Assembly (NCBI GenBank): GCA_947623995.1
Contig: CANQIN010000003.1
Location: 1 to 47,591, forward strand
DNA length: 47,591 bases
From: an uncultured Bacilli bacterium
GTDB lineage: Bacteria; Bacillota_I; Bacilli_A; RF39; UBA660
Direction of reading: 5' to 3'
A program made the translations under genes and the position numbers. A model generated the notes under the pieces. That model was not told the DNA's origin and searched no databases. It worked only from the letters and a program-made list of their open reading frames with translations. Positions 37,278-47,591 of the stretch are shown in pieces. How positions within the stretch are numbered: position 1 is the first letter of the stretch; every line of letters begins with the position of its first letter.

Positions 37278-39073
37278 TACGCATCACCTTCATATATTTC
37301 TCTAAATTTAGCTATTAAAGAATCAAAATATTCAATTGCGCGTTTGTATGTTTCAGCACTTTCTAAATCAATTTTTAAAATAGCATATATTTCGGTTGGA
37401 TTTTTATCAGAACCAGTCTTTAAAAACTTCAAATAATTTTCTAACATTTCTTTATCACCATTAATTATTTTATCAGCCACATTAGCCGCTACACAAACAC
37501 AAATGGCATAGCTAAATAAATAATAATTCATATAATAATGACTTCTGGTAACCCAACCATCTTTAAGATATTTATGAGTTTTAACACTAGGTCCTAAATA
37601 TTTTTTAAGACTTTTTTTAGATAAATTATCTAAGTATTCTTTAGTTAAGCTTCCATCATTAGCCACAACTTGATACATATCTTTTTCCATTAAACCTTCT
37701 CTTACCGCACCAAATAAATTATTTTCAATGACATTTAAAATATTTTCAATACCAGATAATTTTTCTTCTTTACTACTACCTTTTTTAGCTAAATAATTAG
37801 ATAGTAAAAATTCATTAGTTAAAGAGGCAACTTCACAAACAATATTAGGACTTTCTAAATATTGTAATGGATTATTTTCTTTAATAAATTGATGATGAAC
37901 ATTATGTCCAGCTTCATGTGCAATTGTGGATACCGAATCTAAATTACCATTAAAACTTAATAATATTCTGGAATCTTGTTTTAGAGTTCCAAAAGAATAA
38001 CCACCACTACATTTACCTTGATATTCACAATAATCAATATAACGATTAGTAATAATCTTTTCAAACTTATTTAAATATTCTTTACCTAAAGGTTCTAAAG
38101 AATTTCTAATAATATTCTGAGCCTCTTTAATACTATATTCTTTTTTATTATGACTCATTGGTAAAGCTATATCATAATAATTAAATGGTTCTAATTTTAA
38201 AACATCTTTTTTTAATTCATAAAATTTATGTAAAACATCTAAATTTTTTTCGGTTGTTTCACATAATGTTTTAAATACTTTATCACTTAATTCTAAAGAA
38301 AATAATTTTTGTTCCCATGAACTAGAAAATTTATAAATACTTGCTAATTGTTCTTCCATACTTATATATGAATTTAATAAATTAGCATTAACATCACTAT
38401 ATTGGTCAATTACTTTATGAAAATTCATATAAGCTTTTTTTCTAACTTCTTCTTTTGGATTACGCATTAATTTACGAAAATTAGTTGAAGTAATTAAGAC
38501 TTTTTCACCATCAACTGTAACATAACCATAATGATGATTTTTATTTAACATAGTTGATGAAATATCATCAAAATGATCCATAGCATTAACTAATTTAGTT
38601 ACAATAATATCTTCTTCTTCATTTAAAATATGATCTTTAAAACGATAAATATCATCTAAAACAGCTTTATATTCATTTAATTTAGGATTTTTAGTAAATA
38701 AAGATTGATATTCTTCTTTACTTAATTTTAATAGTTCTGGATTAAAAAAACTTAAAGCTGTTTCTAATTTTCCATTTAAAATAATTGTTTTATTTTTTCT
38801 TTCAATATTTTTAGATATTCCTAGTTCTTGGTCATTAATTAAATGAGCATAGACATATAAATCTTCAAATAAAGCTAAAGTATTTATTTCAAAATTTAAA
38901 AATTCATATAATTTATCTGCATCTTTAGTACAACCAACATAATTTTTAATTTTATTAATATTATTTTCTAATTCTTGTAAAGATTTATTAAATTCTTCTT
39001 CATTTTTAAAGAAAGATGTTAAATCCCATTTGTATTCTTCTTCTACTTCATCTCTAGTCTTATATGTTTTCAA
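37277..39073 (-). CDS. pepF: Oligoendopeptidase F
   Basis: [16 protein letters not shown] (HExxH) with M3 family context. Confidence 0.95.
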   Translation of the reverse strand: MKTYKTRDEVEEEYKWDLTSFFKNEEEFNKSLQELENNINKIKNYVGCTKDADKLYEFLNFEINTLALFEDLYVYAHLINDQELGISKNIERKNKTIILNGKLETALSFFNPELLKLSKEEYQSLFTKNPKLNEYKAVLDDIYRFKDHILNEEEDIIVTKLVNAMDHFDDISSTMLNKNHHYGYVTVDGEKVLITSTNFRKLMRNPKEEVRKKAYMNFHKVIDQYSDVNANLLNSYISMEEQLASIYKFSSSWEQKLFSLELSDKVFKTLCETTEKNLDVLHKFYELKKDVLKLEPFNYYDIALPMSHNKKEYSIKEAQNIIRNSLEPLGKEYLNKFEKIITNRYIDYCEYQGKCSGGYSFGTLKQDSRILLSFNGNLDSVSTIAHEAGHNVHHQFIKENNPLQYLESPNIVCEVASLTNEFLLSNYLAKKGSSKEEKLSGIENILNVIENNLFGAVREGLMEKDMYQVVANDGSLTKEYLDNLSKKSLKKYLGPSVKTHKYLKDGWVTRSHYYMNYYLFSYAICVCVAANVADKIINGDKEMLENYLKFLKTGSDKNPTEIYAILKIDLESAETYKRAIEYFDSLIAKFREIYEGDA

Positions 39074-39104
39074 AATAAACCTCTTTTCTATTAAACGCGT
39101 GAAA

Positions 39105-39124
39105 GGTTCTAGTTTCCTAGAACC
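39105..39124 (-). other. Intercistronic hairpin between dnaK and pepF
   Basis: Minus strand GGTTCTAG-GAAA-CTAGAACC: perfect 8-bp stem with GNRA-type tetraloop; no strong T-run. Confidence 0.7.
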
Positions 39125-39135
39125 ATCACTTTTAA

Positions 39136-41516
<2,381 letters not shown>

Positions 41517-41517
41517 C

Positions 41518-42525
41518 TTAATCCTCCTTATTTAATTGTTCATTAATATATGATAAAAGGCCAACAACCCTAGCATATTCCATTCGCTTAGGTCCTATAA
41601 TAGCAATTGTCCCATCTTCCCCATTACGATGGAATGTAGTTTTAATAATCGTTACATTAGGGTCAAATTCATTTTCACCACCAATATAAACATTAACTCC
41701 TTCTTCATCATCACTTGCTTCAATCTTATTAATAAAATTTTCATCATCAAATTTAGAAAGAATTTTTTTAACTTCTTCTACATTATTATATTCTGGAGCA
41801 TCTAATAAAAAGTTTGCTCCACTAACATGAACATTTTCATGAACTTTACTTGCAAAATCATGAAATGTTTTAGAAAAAATATTATATACTGTTTCATATT
41901 GTTTAATTTTATCAGCAATAATTGGTTTAATTTCATATTCAAGTCTTTCTGAAACTTTTCTAATTGGTGTTCCAATAAGCATTTTATTAATAATATCACA
42001 AGTTTTAACAATTTCATCAATATTAATATTATTAGGCAAGTTAAATTGTTTATTTTGAACAATACCATGATCAGTACATACTAAAGCAACAATCTTATTA
42101 TTAGCTAATGGAATAATCGATACTTGTTGTAAAGTATTATCCATTGATTTTTTTCCTAAAACAATACTTGTATAATTAGTTATTTCACTAATTATTTCAA
42201 CACATTGATTAATCGCATCAGATAGTTGTAATTCCTGATTTTGAAAAATTGTTTGTAATTTTAAAACATCTTCACCAGTTAATTCTTTAGGTTTCATTAG
42301 TTTTTCAACATAATACTTATAACCTTTTTCTGATGGAATACGACCAGAAGAGATATGATTTTTCTCTAAAAAACCTAATTCTTCTAATTTAGCCATTTCA
42401 TTTCTAATTGTAGCCGATGAACATTGTAACTTTTTGCACAACGACTTACTTCCAACAGGCTTAACTGTTTTAATATAAGATTCCACAATATACTTTAGAA
42501 TACTTTCTTGTCTATTGTTCATCAT
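41518..42525 (-). CDS. hrcA: Heat-inducible transcription repressor HrcA
   Basis: MMNNRQESILKYIVESYIKTVKPVGSKSLCKKLQCSSATIRNEMAKLEELGFLEKNHISSGRIPSEKGYKYYV; start placed behind GAGGATG rather than at 42555. Confidence 0.95.
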   Translation of the reverse strand: MMNNRQESILKYIVESYIKTVKPVGSKSLCKKLQCSSATIRNEMAKLEELGFLEKNHISSGRIPSEKGYKYYVEKLMKPKELTGEDVLKLQTIFQNQELQLSDAINQCVEIISEITNYTSIVLGKKSMDNTLQQVSIIPLANNKIVALVCTDHGIVQNKQFNLPNNINIDEIVKTCDIINKMLIGTPIRKVSERLEYEIKPIIADKIKQYETVYNIFSKTFHDFASKVHENVHVSGANFLLDAPEYNNVEEVKKILSKFDDENFINKIEASDDEEGVNVYIGGENEFDPNVTIIKTTFHRNGEDGTIAIIGPKRMEYARVVGLLSYINEQLNKED

Positions 42526-42535
42526 TTCACATCCT

Positions 42536-42562
42536 CTAGCACCTAATATATGCAAGTGCTAA
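42536..42562 (-). promoter_or_regulatory. CIRCE operator (proximal, degenerate left half)
   Basis: CTAGCACCT-N9-AAGTGCTAA against TTAGCACTC-N9-GAGTGCTAA. Confidence 0.8.
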
Positions 42563-42566
42563 ATTA

Positions 42567-42594
42567 ATTATACTAAAAAATTAGCACTTGTCAA
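42567..42594 (-). promoter_or_regulatory. hrcA operon promoter
   Basis: Minus strand TTGACA-N16-TATAAT. Confidence 0.8.
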
Positions 42595-42607
42595 TATAAA
42601 ATGCTAA
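42581..42607 (-). promoter_or_regulatory. CIRCE operator (distal)
   Basis: TTAGCACTT-N9-AAATGCTAA, overlapping the -35 box. Confidence 0.85.
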
Positions 42608-42685
42608 TTTAAATTAAAATATGTAAATAATAGTAAATTACTATTTCTGCAAAACATAGATTATTTAATAATATTAAATAATACT

Positions 42686-42937
42686 TTATGATATTATCAT
42701 TGGTTCAACAATTTCCCATTCTTCTTCTAGCATTTCTTCTGGATCAGCAGGTATAGAAACAGGAACATCATCAATATCTATAGTTACAACTTCTTCAACA
42801 CTAGGTTCAGATATTATATTATTAAATGTATTATTTACATTATTCTTTGTTTTTATAATAAAAATTGAACTTATAAAAATTATTATAGCCATAATTAAAA
42901 TTACTATTACTTTTTTATTTTCAAACATTTCTATCAC
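42686..42937 (-). CDS. Small membrane-anchored acidic protein
   Basis: N-terminal TM (VIVILIMAIIIFISSIFII) and acidic C-terminal tail; RBS aaaggtgat. Confidence 0.65.
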   Translation of the reverse strand: MIEMFENKKVIVILIMAIIIFISSIFIIKTKNNVNNTFNNIISEPSVEEVVTIDIDDVPVSIPADPEEMLEEEWEIVEPMIIS

Positions 42938-42981
42938 CTTTCTTTTTTATTATGTTTTTAGTCAAATAATTTAAATATTAG

Positions 42982-45900
42982 TTAAAAATTAAATTTTGGC
43001 CCGCCAATATTATTTCTCACTGTTACACTATCAGCAATTGTTATAACAGCAGTAGAGGCATTTTTAACTACAGTTGGATAATTAGAACTTGAATTTTCAA
43101 TTATTGTATTTCCTGTTATATTTACATTAGAATTTGTATAACAATAAAGTGCATTAGAATTTGAAGCAGAAATTCCGCCACCACTAATACTAGCTTTACC
43201 TCTTATTACTAATGGTATTTTTTGATCACTAAATGAAGAGATTTTTCCACCAGTCATATTTAAAGTTGTATTTTCAAAAGTTGAAACTAATACTGATGCA
43301 TCCCCATAAATATTACCTCCATAAATATTTAGAGTCCCTGCTGTTATAGCAATTATTGAATTTGAACCATTAGTAGTAATATCAGCTGTTTTATCTATTG
43401 TTATAGTTCCGCTGCTACTTATTGCAGTACCTACTTCAGATTTTATTGTTCCACCATTAATAGTTGTATTATTTACATTACCAACTGATATTCCATTCGA
43501 ACTTTTAATTGTTCCTCCATTAATAGTTGATGTGCCAGCAACATATACAGCATAAGAAACATCACTAGTAATTGTTCCGTCAGTCATATTTAAAGAACCA
43601 GTACTACTGACATTAACTGTAATAGTATTAGCTGCCATAATATTTCCTCCATTAATATTTAAAGTTCCATAAGTATATATTGCTGGATATTTAGTATTAT
43701 TATCACCAACACTTATATTAGCTGTACCATTAATTGTTAAGGTTGAAGATGCTTGATTAGATATAGCATTACTATTTTCAGATGATATACTACCACCACC
43801 TATAGTCGAATTACCTTTATTATAAAAAGCAACTAAACTTTCACTCTTTACAGTTCCATTTTTCATTTCTAAACTACCAGATGTTCCAACATATACCGCA
43901 GCATTTGTCGAAGATGAAATATTTCCTCCACTTATATTAGCTTCTCCTAAATTATATAAACCATATTGTTCGGTATTATTTATAAATCCATTAGTCATAT
44001 TTAAAGAACCTGTATCAGCTACATAAACTGTAGGCGTCTTAGATGCCGAACTAGTTCCTCCATTAATATTTAAAGTCCCATATGTTAAAATAGCTGGATA
44101 TGAAGTAGTATCACATGAACCACTTACATTTGCCGTTCCAGTAATAGTTGCTTCACTGCGATTAATTATGGCATTTTTATTTGATGATATATAACCACCA
44201 CTAATTGTTAAAGTTCCACTATTACTTACACCTACTCCGTCTTCACTTTTTATAGTACCATTTGTAATTTCTATTATTGCTTTTTGGTCATTATTTACAG
44301 CAGCACCTGTTGAAGAATTCATTTCCCCACCGTTCATATAAGCACTTCCAAAATTATATAATGCATGCGCACTATTGCTAGTTATACTCCCAGATGTCAT
44401 ATTTAAAGAACCTGTATCAGTTACATAAACAGCAGTAATATTTTCAGCTGAAATATTTCCACCATTAATATTTAAAGTTCCATAAGTATATACTGTTGGA
44501 AATTGAGTATTACTATCAGCAGTACTTATATTAGCTGTACCATTAATTGTTAAAGTCGAATTTTCTCTATTATTTATAGAATTATTATTTACAGATGATA
44601 TATTACCTCCACTAATAGTTGAAGTACCACTATTAAATAAAGCAACACCATCAACATTTGTAACATTACCAGATGTCATATTTAAAGAACCAGAATCATT
44701 TACGTAAACTGTAGAAGTTTTTGAAGCCAAAATAGTTCCACCATTAATATTTAAATTTCCATAAGTATATATTGTTGGATATCCAGCAGTATCACTACCA
44801 CTTACATTAACTAGACCACTAATTGTTAAAGTCGAAGAGGCTTGATTAATAATAGCATTACCACTTTCCGAAGATATTTTACCACCACTAATAGTTGAAA
44901 TACCACTATTATTGATAGCAGAAGAGCCATCACTTGAAACTGTACCTGCTGTCATATTTAAAGAACCAGTATTACTCACATAAATTGTAGAACTTTTAGA
45001 TGACGTAATAGTTCCACCATTAATATTTAATTTACCATTATTAAATATTAAATATTGAAAATCATAATCTCCACTACTTTCAGATATTATATCAGTATTA
45101 TTAATATTTAAAATCCCACAGTTATTTAATAATAAATTGCTTTTCAAACTATTTGTTTTAACAATTATGTTTTTTAATGTTATATCATTATTACTTTCAT
45201 TTGTTATAAATCCATTATTAGCTATTATTGTATATTTATTTTCACCATCGCTTGTTATGATTTCTTTTTTATTAGCTATATTTAAACTTAGTGGTTCACT
45301 TGTTATATCTGTTAATAATATTATTTGTCCTTCATTTTTTACTTGTTTATATCCTTTTTCCACTGTTAATATTGGATTATTTCTACTTCCATCACCAGTT
45401 TCATCATTCCCATCTTTAGAAACATATACTGTTTCATAAGCCACATTTACTTTTTTACTTATTTCTTTACTATTTCCAACATTATCAGTTACCTTTACAT
45501 ACACTATATAACTTCCATCAGCTTTGTCATTAAATGTATATGTTGATCCATCATTTTTTTGATATGGTTGTTTATCTATTTTATATTCATAATATGCTAT
45601 ATCACTACCTGCATCTTTACTTGCACTAGCATCTATAATAATTTTATTTTCTTCTACCTTTGCTATAAATGATACTTCTGGATCATCTTTATCAATATTT
45701 GTTATATTTTGAGATATTGGATATGTATAGATATTTCCAGCATTATCTTGGACCTTTATTATGATGTTTTCTTCATTCACTTGATATTCTTTAGTATTTT
45801 CTAATTGCCAAGAAGTTCCACCATCAAAGCTATATCTATTTGTATCATGTAAGCCACTTCCTCCTGTATCTGCTGCTCCTTCTATTGTTAAGGTTACACT

Positions 45901-47591
45901 TCCATTTATCCAACCATCAGTACTTTTACTTACTCTGGTTATACTTGGTGGTTCTTTTTCTATATTTGTTATTTCTTGTTTTGTTGGATAGGTATAAATA
46001 TTCCCAGCATTATCTCTTACTTTTATTATGATATTATTTTCATTTGCTGAATATTCTTTTGTGGCACTTTCTTGCCAATCTACCCCATTATTAAAACTAT
46101 ATCTTTTACTATCATGTAAGCCACTTCCTCCACTATCTGTTGCTCCTTCTATTGTTAACGTTACACTTCCATTTGTCCAACCATCAGTACTTTTACTTAC
46201 TCCAGTCATACTTGGTGGTTCTTTTTCTATGTTGGTTATACTTTGAACTGTTTGATAAGTATAAATATTCCCGGCATTATCTCTTACTTTTATTACTATA
46301 TCACTTTCATTTGATAAGTATTCTTTTGAAGCACTTGCTTGCCAATCGGTTCCATTATTAAAACTATAGGCTGCTGTATCATGTAAACCGCTTCCTCCAG
46401 AATCACTTGCTCCTTCGATTGTTAGAGTTACTGTTCCATTTGTCCAACTATCAGGACTCTTTTTTACTCCTGTTATGCTTGGTAATTCATTTTCGATGTT
46501 TGTTATTTCTTGTTTGGTTGGATATTCATAAATGTTTCCAGCATTATCTTGTACTTTTATTACAATATTACTTTCATTGGCTTTATATTCTTTGGTGTTT
46601 TCTAATTGCCAATTAACTCCTCCATCAAAACTATATCGTTCTTTATCATGTAGACCACTTCCTCCTAAGTCTTCTGCTCCATTAATAGTTAGAGTTACAC
46701 TTCCACTTGTCCAATTACTTTCACTTTTACTTACTCCACTTATACTTGGTAAACTTTGGTCTATTTTTAAAGTTGTACTTTTTGTTAAACTTCTATTTTT
46801 TGCTTTATCGAAACACCTATAATACCTTGTTTCATTATGATTCCCTGTATAGGTTTTTGATATTGTATTATCACTTAATGTTTCACTCATTTTTGTATAG
46901 TCATTATCATTTGTACTTTCTTCACAATAATCAAAGGCACTTCCACTTGATATATTACTGATATTTATTTTCACTGTTACATCTTCATTTGTCCATCCTG
47001 TTTTTTCATTTACTACTTCTATTGTTGGAGCATCTTTATCTACTTTTTCTACTGTAATATTTCTACTACTTACATTTCCTACTTGATCTTTAACATGGAT
47101 ATACCATTTGGTATTTACATCGACACTTTTCTTATATGTTTGTTCTTCGGTTAAATTATCTTGTTTTGTTAAATTTCCTTCATTTATTGTCTCACTTGTA
47201 CTATATTCATATCCTGCTATTCCACTATCTTTATCTATTACCGTTGCACTTATTTCATTTGTTTGTTCCCATTCACTACTTACATTCATACTTTTGATAT
47301 CTGGTCCATCTGTATCAATATTTGTGATACTTTGAACTTCTTCATATGTATAAATATTTCCAGCATTATCTTGTACTTTTATTACAATGTTGTTTTCATT
47401 TGCTAAATATTCTTTGGTGTTTCCTAATTGCCAATTAACTCCTCCATCAAAACTATATCTATCTTTATCATGTAGACCACTTCCTCCTAAGTCTTCTGCT
47501 CCATTTATTGTTAAAGTTACACTTCCACTTGTCCAATTACTTTCACTTTTACTTACTCCACTTATACTTGGTTCTGTATGATCGATATTTG
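42982..47591 (-). CDS. Giant surface protein (partial, runs off the right edge): tandem Ig-like repeats plus beta-helix repeats
   Basis: The 1435-aa ORF continues open on the minus strand past 47289 to the window end (ISGVSKSESNWTSGSVTLTINGAEDLGGSGLHDKDRYSFDGGVNWQLGNTKEY...); about five further 89-aa repeats, then NINGGTI/SLNMTSGSI beta-helix-like repeats. Confidence 0.85.
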   Translation of the reverse strand, partial: NIDHTEPSISGVSKSESNWTSGSVTLTINGAEDLGGSGLHDKDRYSFDGGVNWQLGNTKEYLANENNIVIKVQDNAGNIYTYEEVQSITNIDTDGPDIKSMNVSSEWEQTNEISATVIDKDSGIAGYEYSTSETINEGNLTKQDNLTEEQTYKKSVDVNTKWYIHVKDQVGNVSSRNITVEKVDKDAPTIEVVNEKTGWTNEDVTVKINISNISSGSAFDYCEESTNDNDYTKMSETLSDNTISKTYTGNHNETRYYRCFDKAKNRSLTKSTTLKIDQSLPSISGVSKSESNWTSGSVTLTINGAEDLGGSGLHDKERYSFDGGVNWQLENTKEYKANESNIVIKVQDNAGNIYEYPTKQEITNIENELPSITGVKKSPDSWTNGTVTLTIEGASDSGGSGLHDTAAYSFNNGTDWQASASKEYLSNESDIVIKVRDNAGNIYTYQTVQSITNIEKEPPSMTGVSKSTDGWTNGSVTLTIEGATDSGGSGLHDSKRYSFNNGVDWQESATKEYSANENNIIIKVRDNAGNIYTYPTKQEITNIEKEPPSITRVSKSTDGWINGSVTLTIEGAADTGGSGLHDTNRYSFDGGTSWQLENTKEYQVNEENIIIKVQDNAGNIYTYPISQNITNIDKDDPEVSFIAKVEENKIIIDASASKDAGSDIAYYEYKIDKQPYQKNDGSTYTFNDKADGSYIVYVKVTDNVGNSKEISKKVNVAYETVYVSKDGNDETGDGSRNNPILTVEKGYKQVKNEGQIILLTDITSEPLSLNIANKKEIITSDGENKYTIIANNGFITNESNNDITLKNIIVKTNSLKSNLLLNNCGILNINNTDIISESSGDYDFQYLIFNNGKLNINGGTITSSKSSTIYVSNTGSLNMTAGTVSSDGSSAINNSGISTISGGKISSESGNAIINQASSTLTISGLVNVSGSDTAGYPTIYTYGNLNINGGTILASKTSTVYVNDSGSLNMTSGNVTNVDGVALFNSGTSTISGGNISSVNNNSINNRENSTLTINGTANISTADSNTQFPTVYTYGTLNINGGNISAENITAVYVTDTGSLNMTSGSITSNSAHALYNFGSAYMNGGEMNSSTGAAVNNDQKAIIEITNGTIKSEDGVGVSNSGTLTISGGYISSNKNAIINRSEATITGTANVSGSCDTTSYPAILTYGTLNINGGTSSASKTPTVYVADTGSLNMTNGFINNTEQYGLYNLGEANISGGNISSSTNAAVYVGTSGSLEMKNGTVKSESLVAFYNKGNSTIGGGSISSENSNAISNQASSTLTINGTANISVGDNNTKYPAIYTYGTLNINGGNIMAANTITVNVSSTGSLNMTDGTITSDVSYAVYVAGTSTINGGTIKSSNGISVGNVNNTTINGGTIKSEVGTAISSSGTITIDKTADITTNGSNSIIAITAGTLNIYGGNIYGDASVLVSTFENTTLNMTGGKISSFSDQKIPLVIRGKASISGGGISASNSNALYCYTNSNVNITGNTIIENSSSNYPTVVKNASTAVITIADSVTVRNNIGGPKFNF
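45700..47591 (-). repeat. Tandem 267-bp (89-aa) repeats encoding Ig-like modules
   Basis: TNIEKEPPS(M/I)T.VSKSTDGW.NGSVTLTIEGA.DSGGSGLHD..RYSF..G..WQ.....EY..NE..IIIKV.DNAGNIYTYP; boundaries recur at about 45961, 46228 and 46495. Confidence 0.85.

Noticed and set aside
42660-42682. ATTATTTAAT-AAT-ATTAAATAAT perfect inverted repeat as a terminator
   Set aside because: A/T-only stem with no T-run; chance occurrence is likely at this base composition.
43000-45100. Regular repeats considered as a CRISPR array
   Set aside because: Repeats are imperfect, in frame with a long ORF, and encode NINGGTI/SLNMTSG beta-helix motifs with no constant repeat/spacer lengths.
45137-47581. Series of hydrophobic plus-strand ORFs opposite the giant surface protein
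   Set aside because: Leu/Phe/Tyr-rich antisense translations that repeat with the 267-bp period of the sense repeats.

Overview
This 47.6-kb window is very AT-rich chromosomal DNA, probably from a low-GC Firmicute of the Bacilli or a Mollicutes-related gut lineage (lineage is inferred from gene order and codon usage). Standard genetic code 11 fits, because TGA is used as a stop. Most of the window is conserved core genome. The left arm matches the B. subtilis spoIIB-radC-mreCD-spoIVFA/FB-rplU-prp-rpmA-obg neighbourhood, but mreB and minCD are missing and a complete IS sits in the middle. A tcdA / 6S RNA / rarA block and a xer gene follow, then mnmA, a SpoIIM-like and a SpoIVB-like gene, nusB-xseA-xseB-proS, and an hrcA-grpE-dnaK-pepF-dnaJ heat-shock cluster with two CIRCE operators. 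Accessory content is mostly surface proteins: two proteins sharing an N-terminal module, a frameshifted relative with a poly-G tract near its promoter, a class B sortase, and a giant Ig-like/beta-helix protein running off the right edge. Non-coding features supported by sequence are an L21 leader, a probable 6S RNA, several terminators, promoters and CIRCE sites. The observations most worth checking are the IS with triple end repeats and a 15-bp target duplication, the sporulation-protease homologues, the poly-G promoter on the broken surface gene, the shared N-terminal surface module in inverted orientation, an unlisted 43-aa Asn/Arg-rich ORF, and a lone HerA-like ATPase. I found no clear new multi-gene defence or metabolic system.
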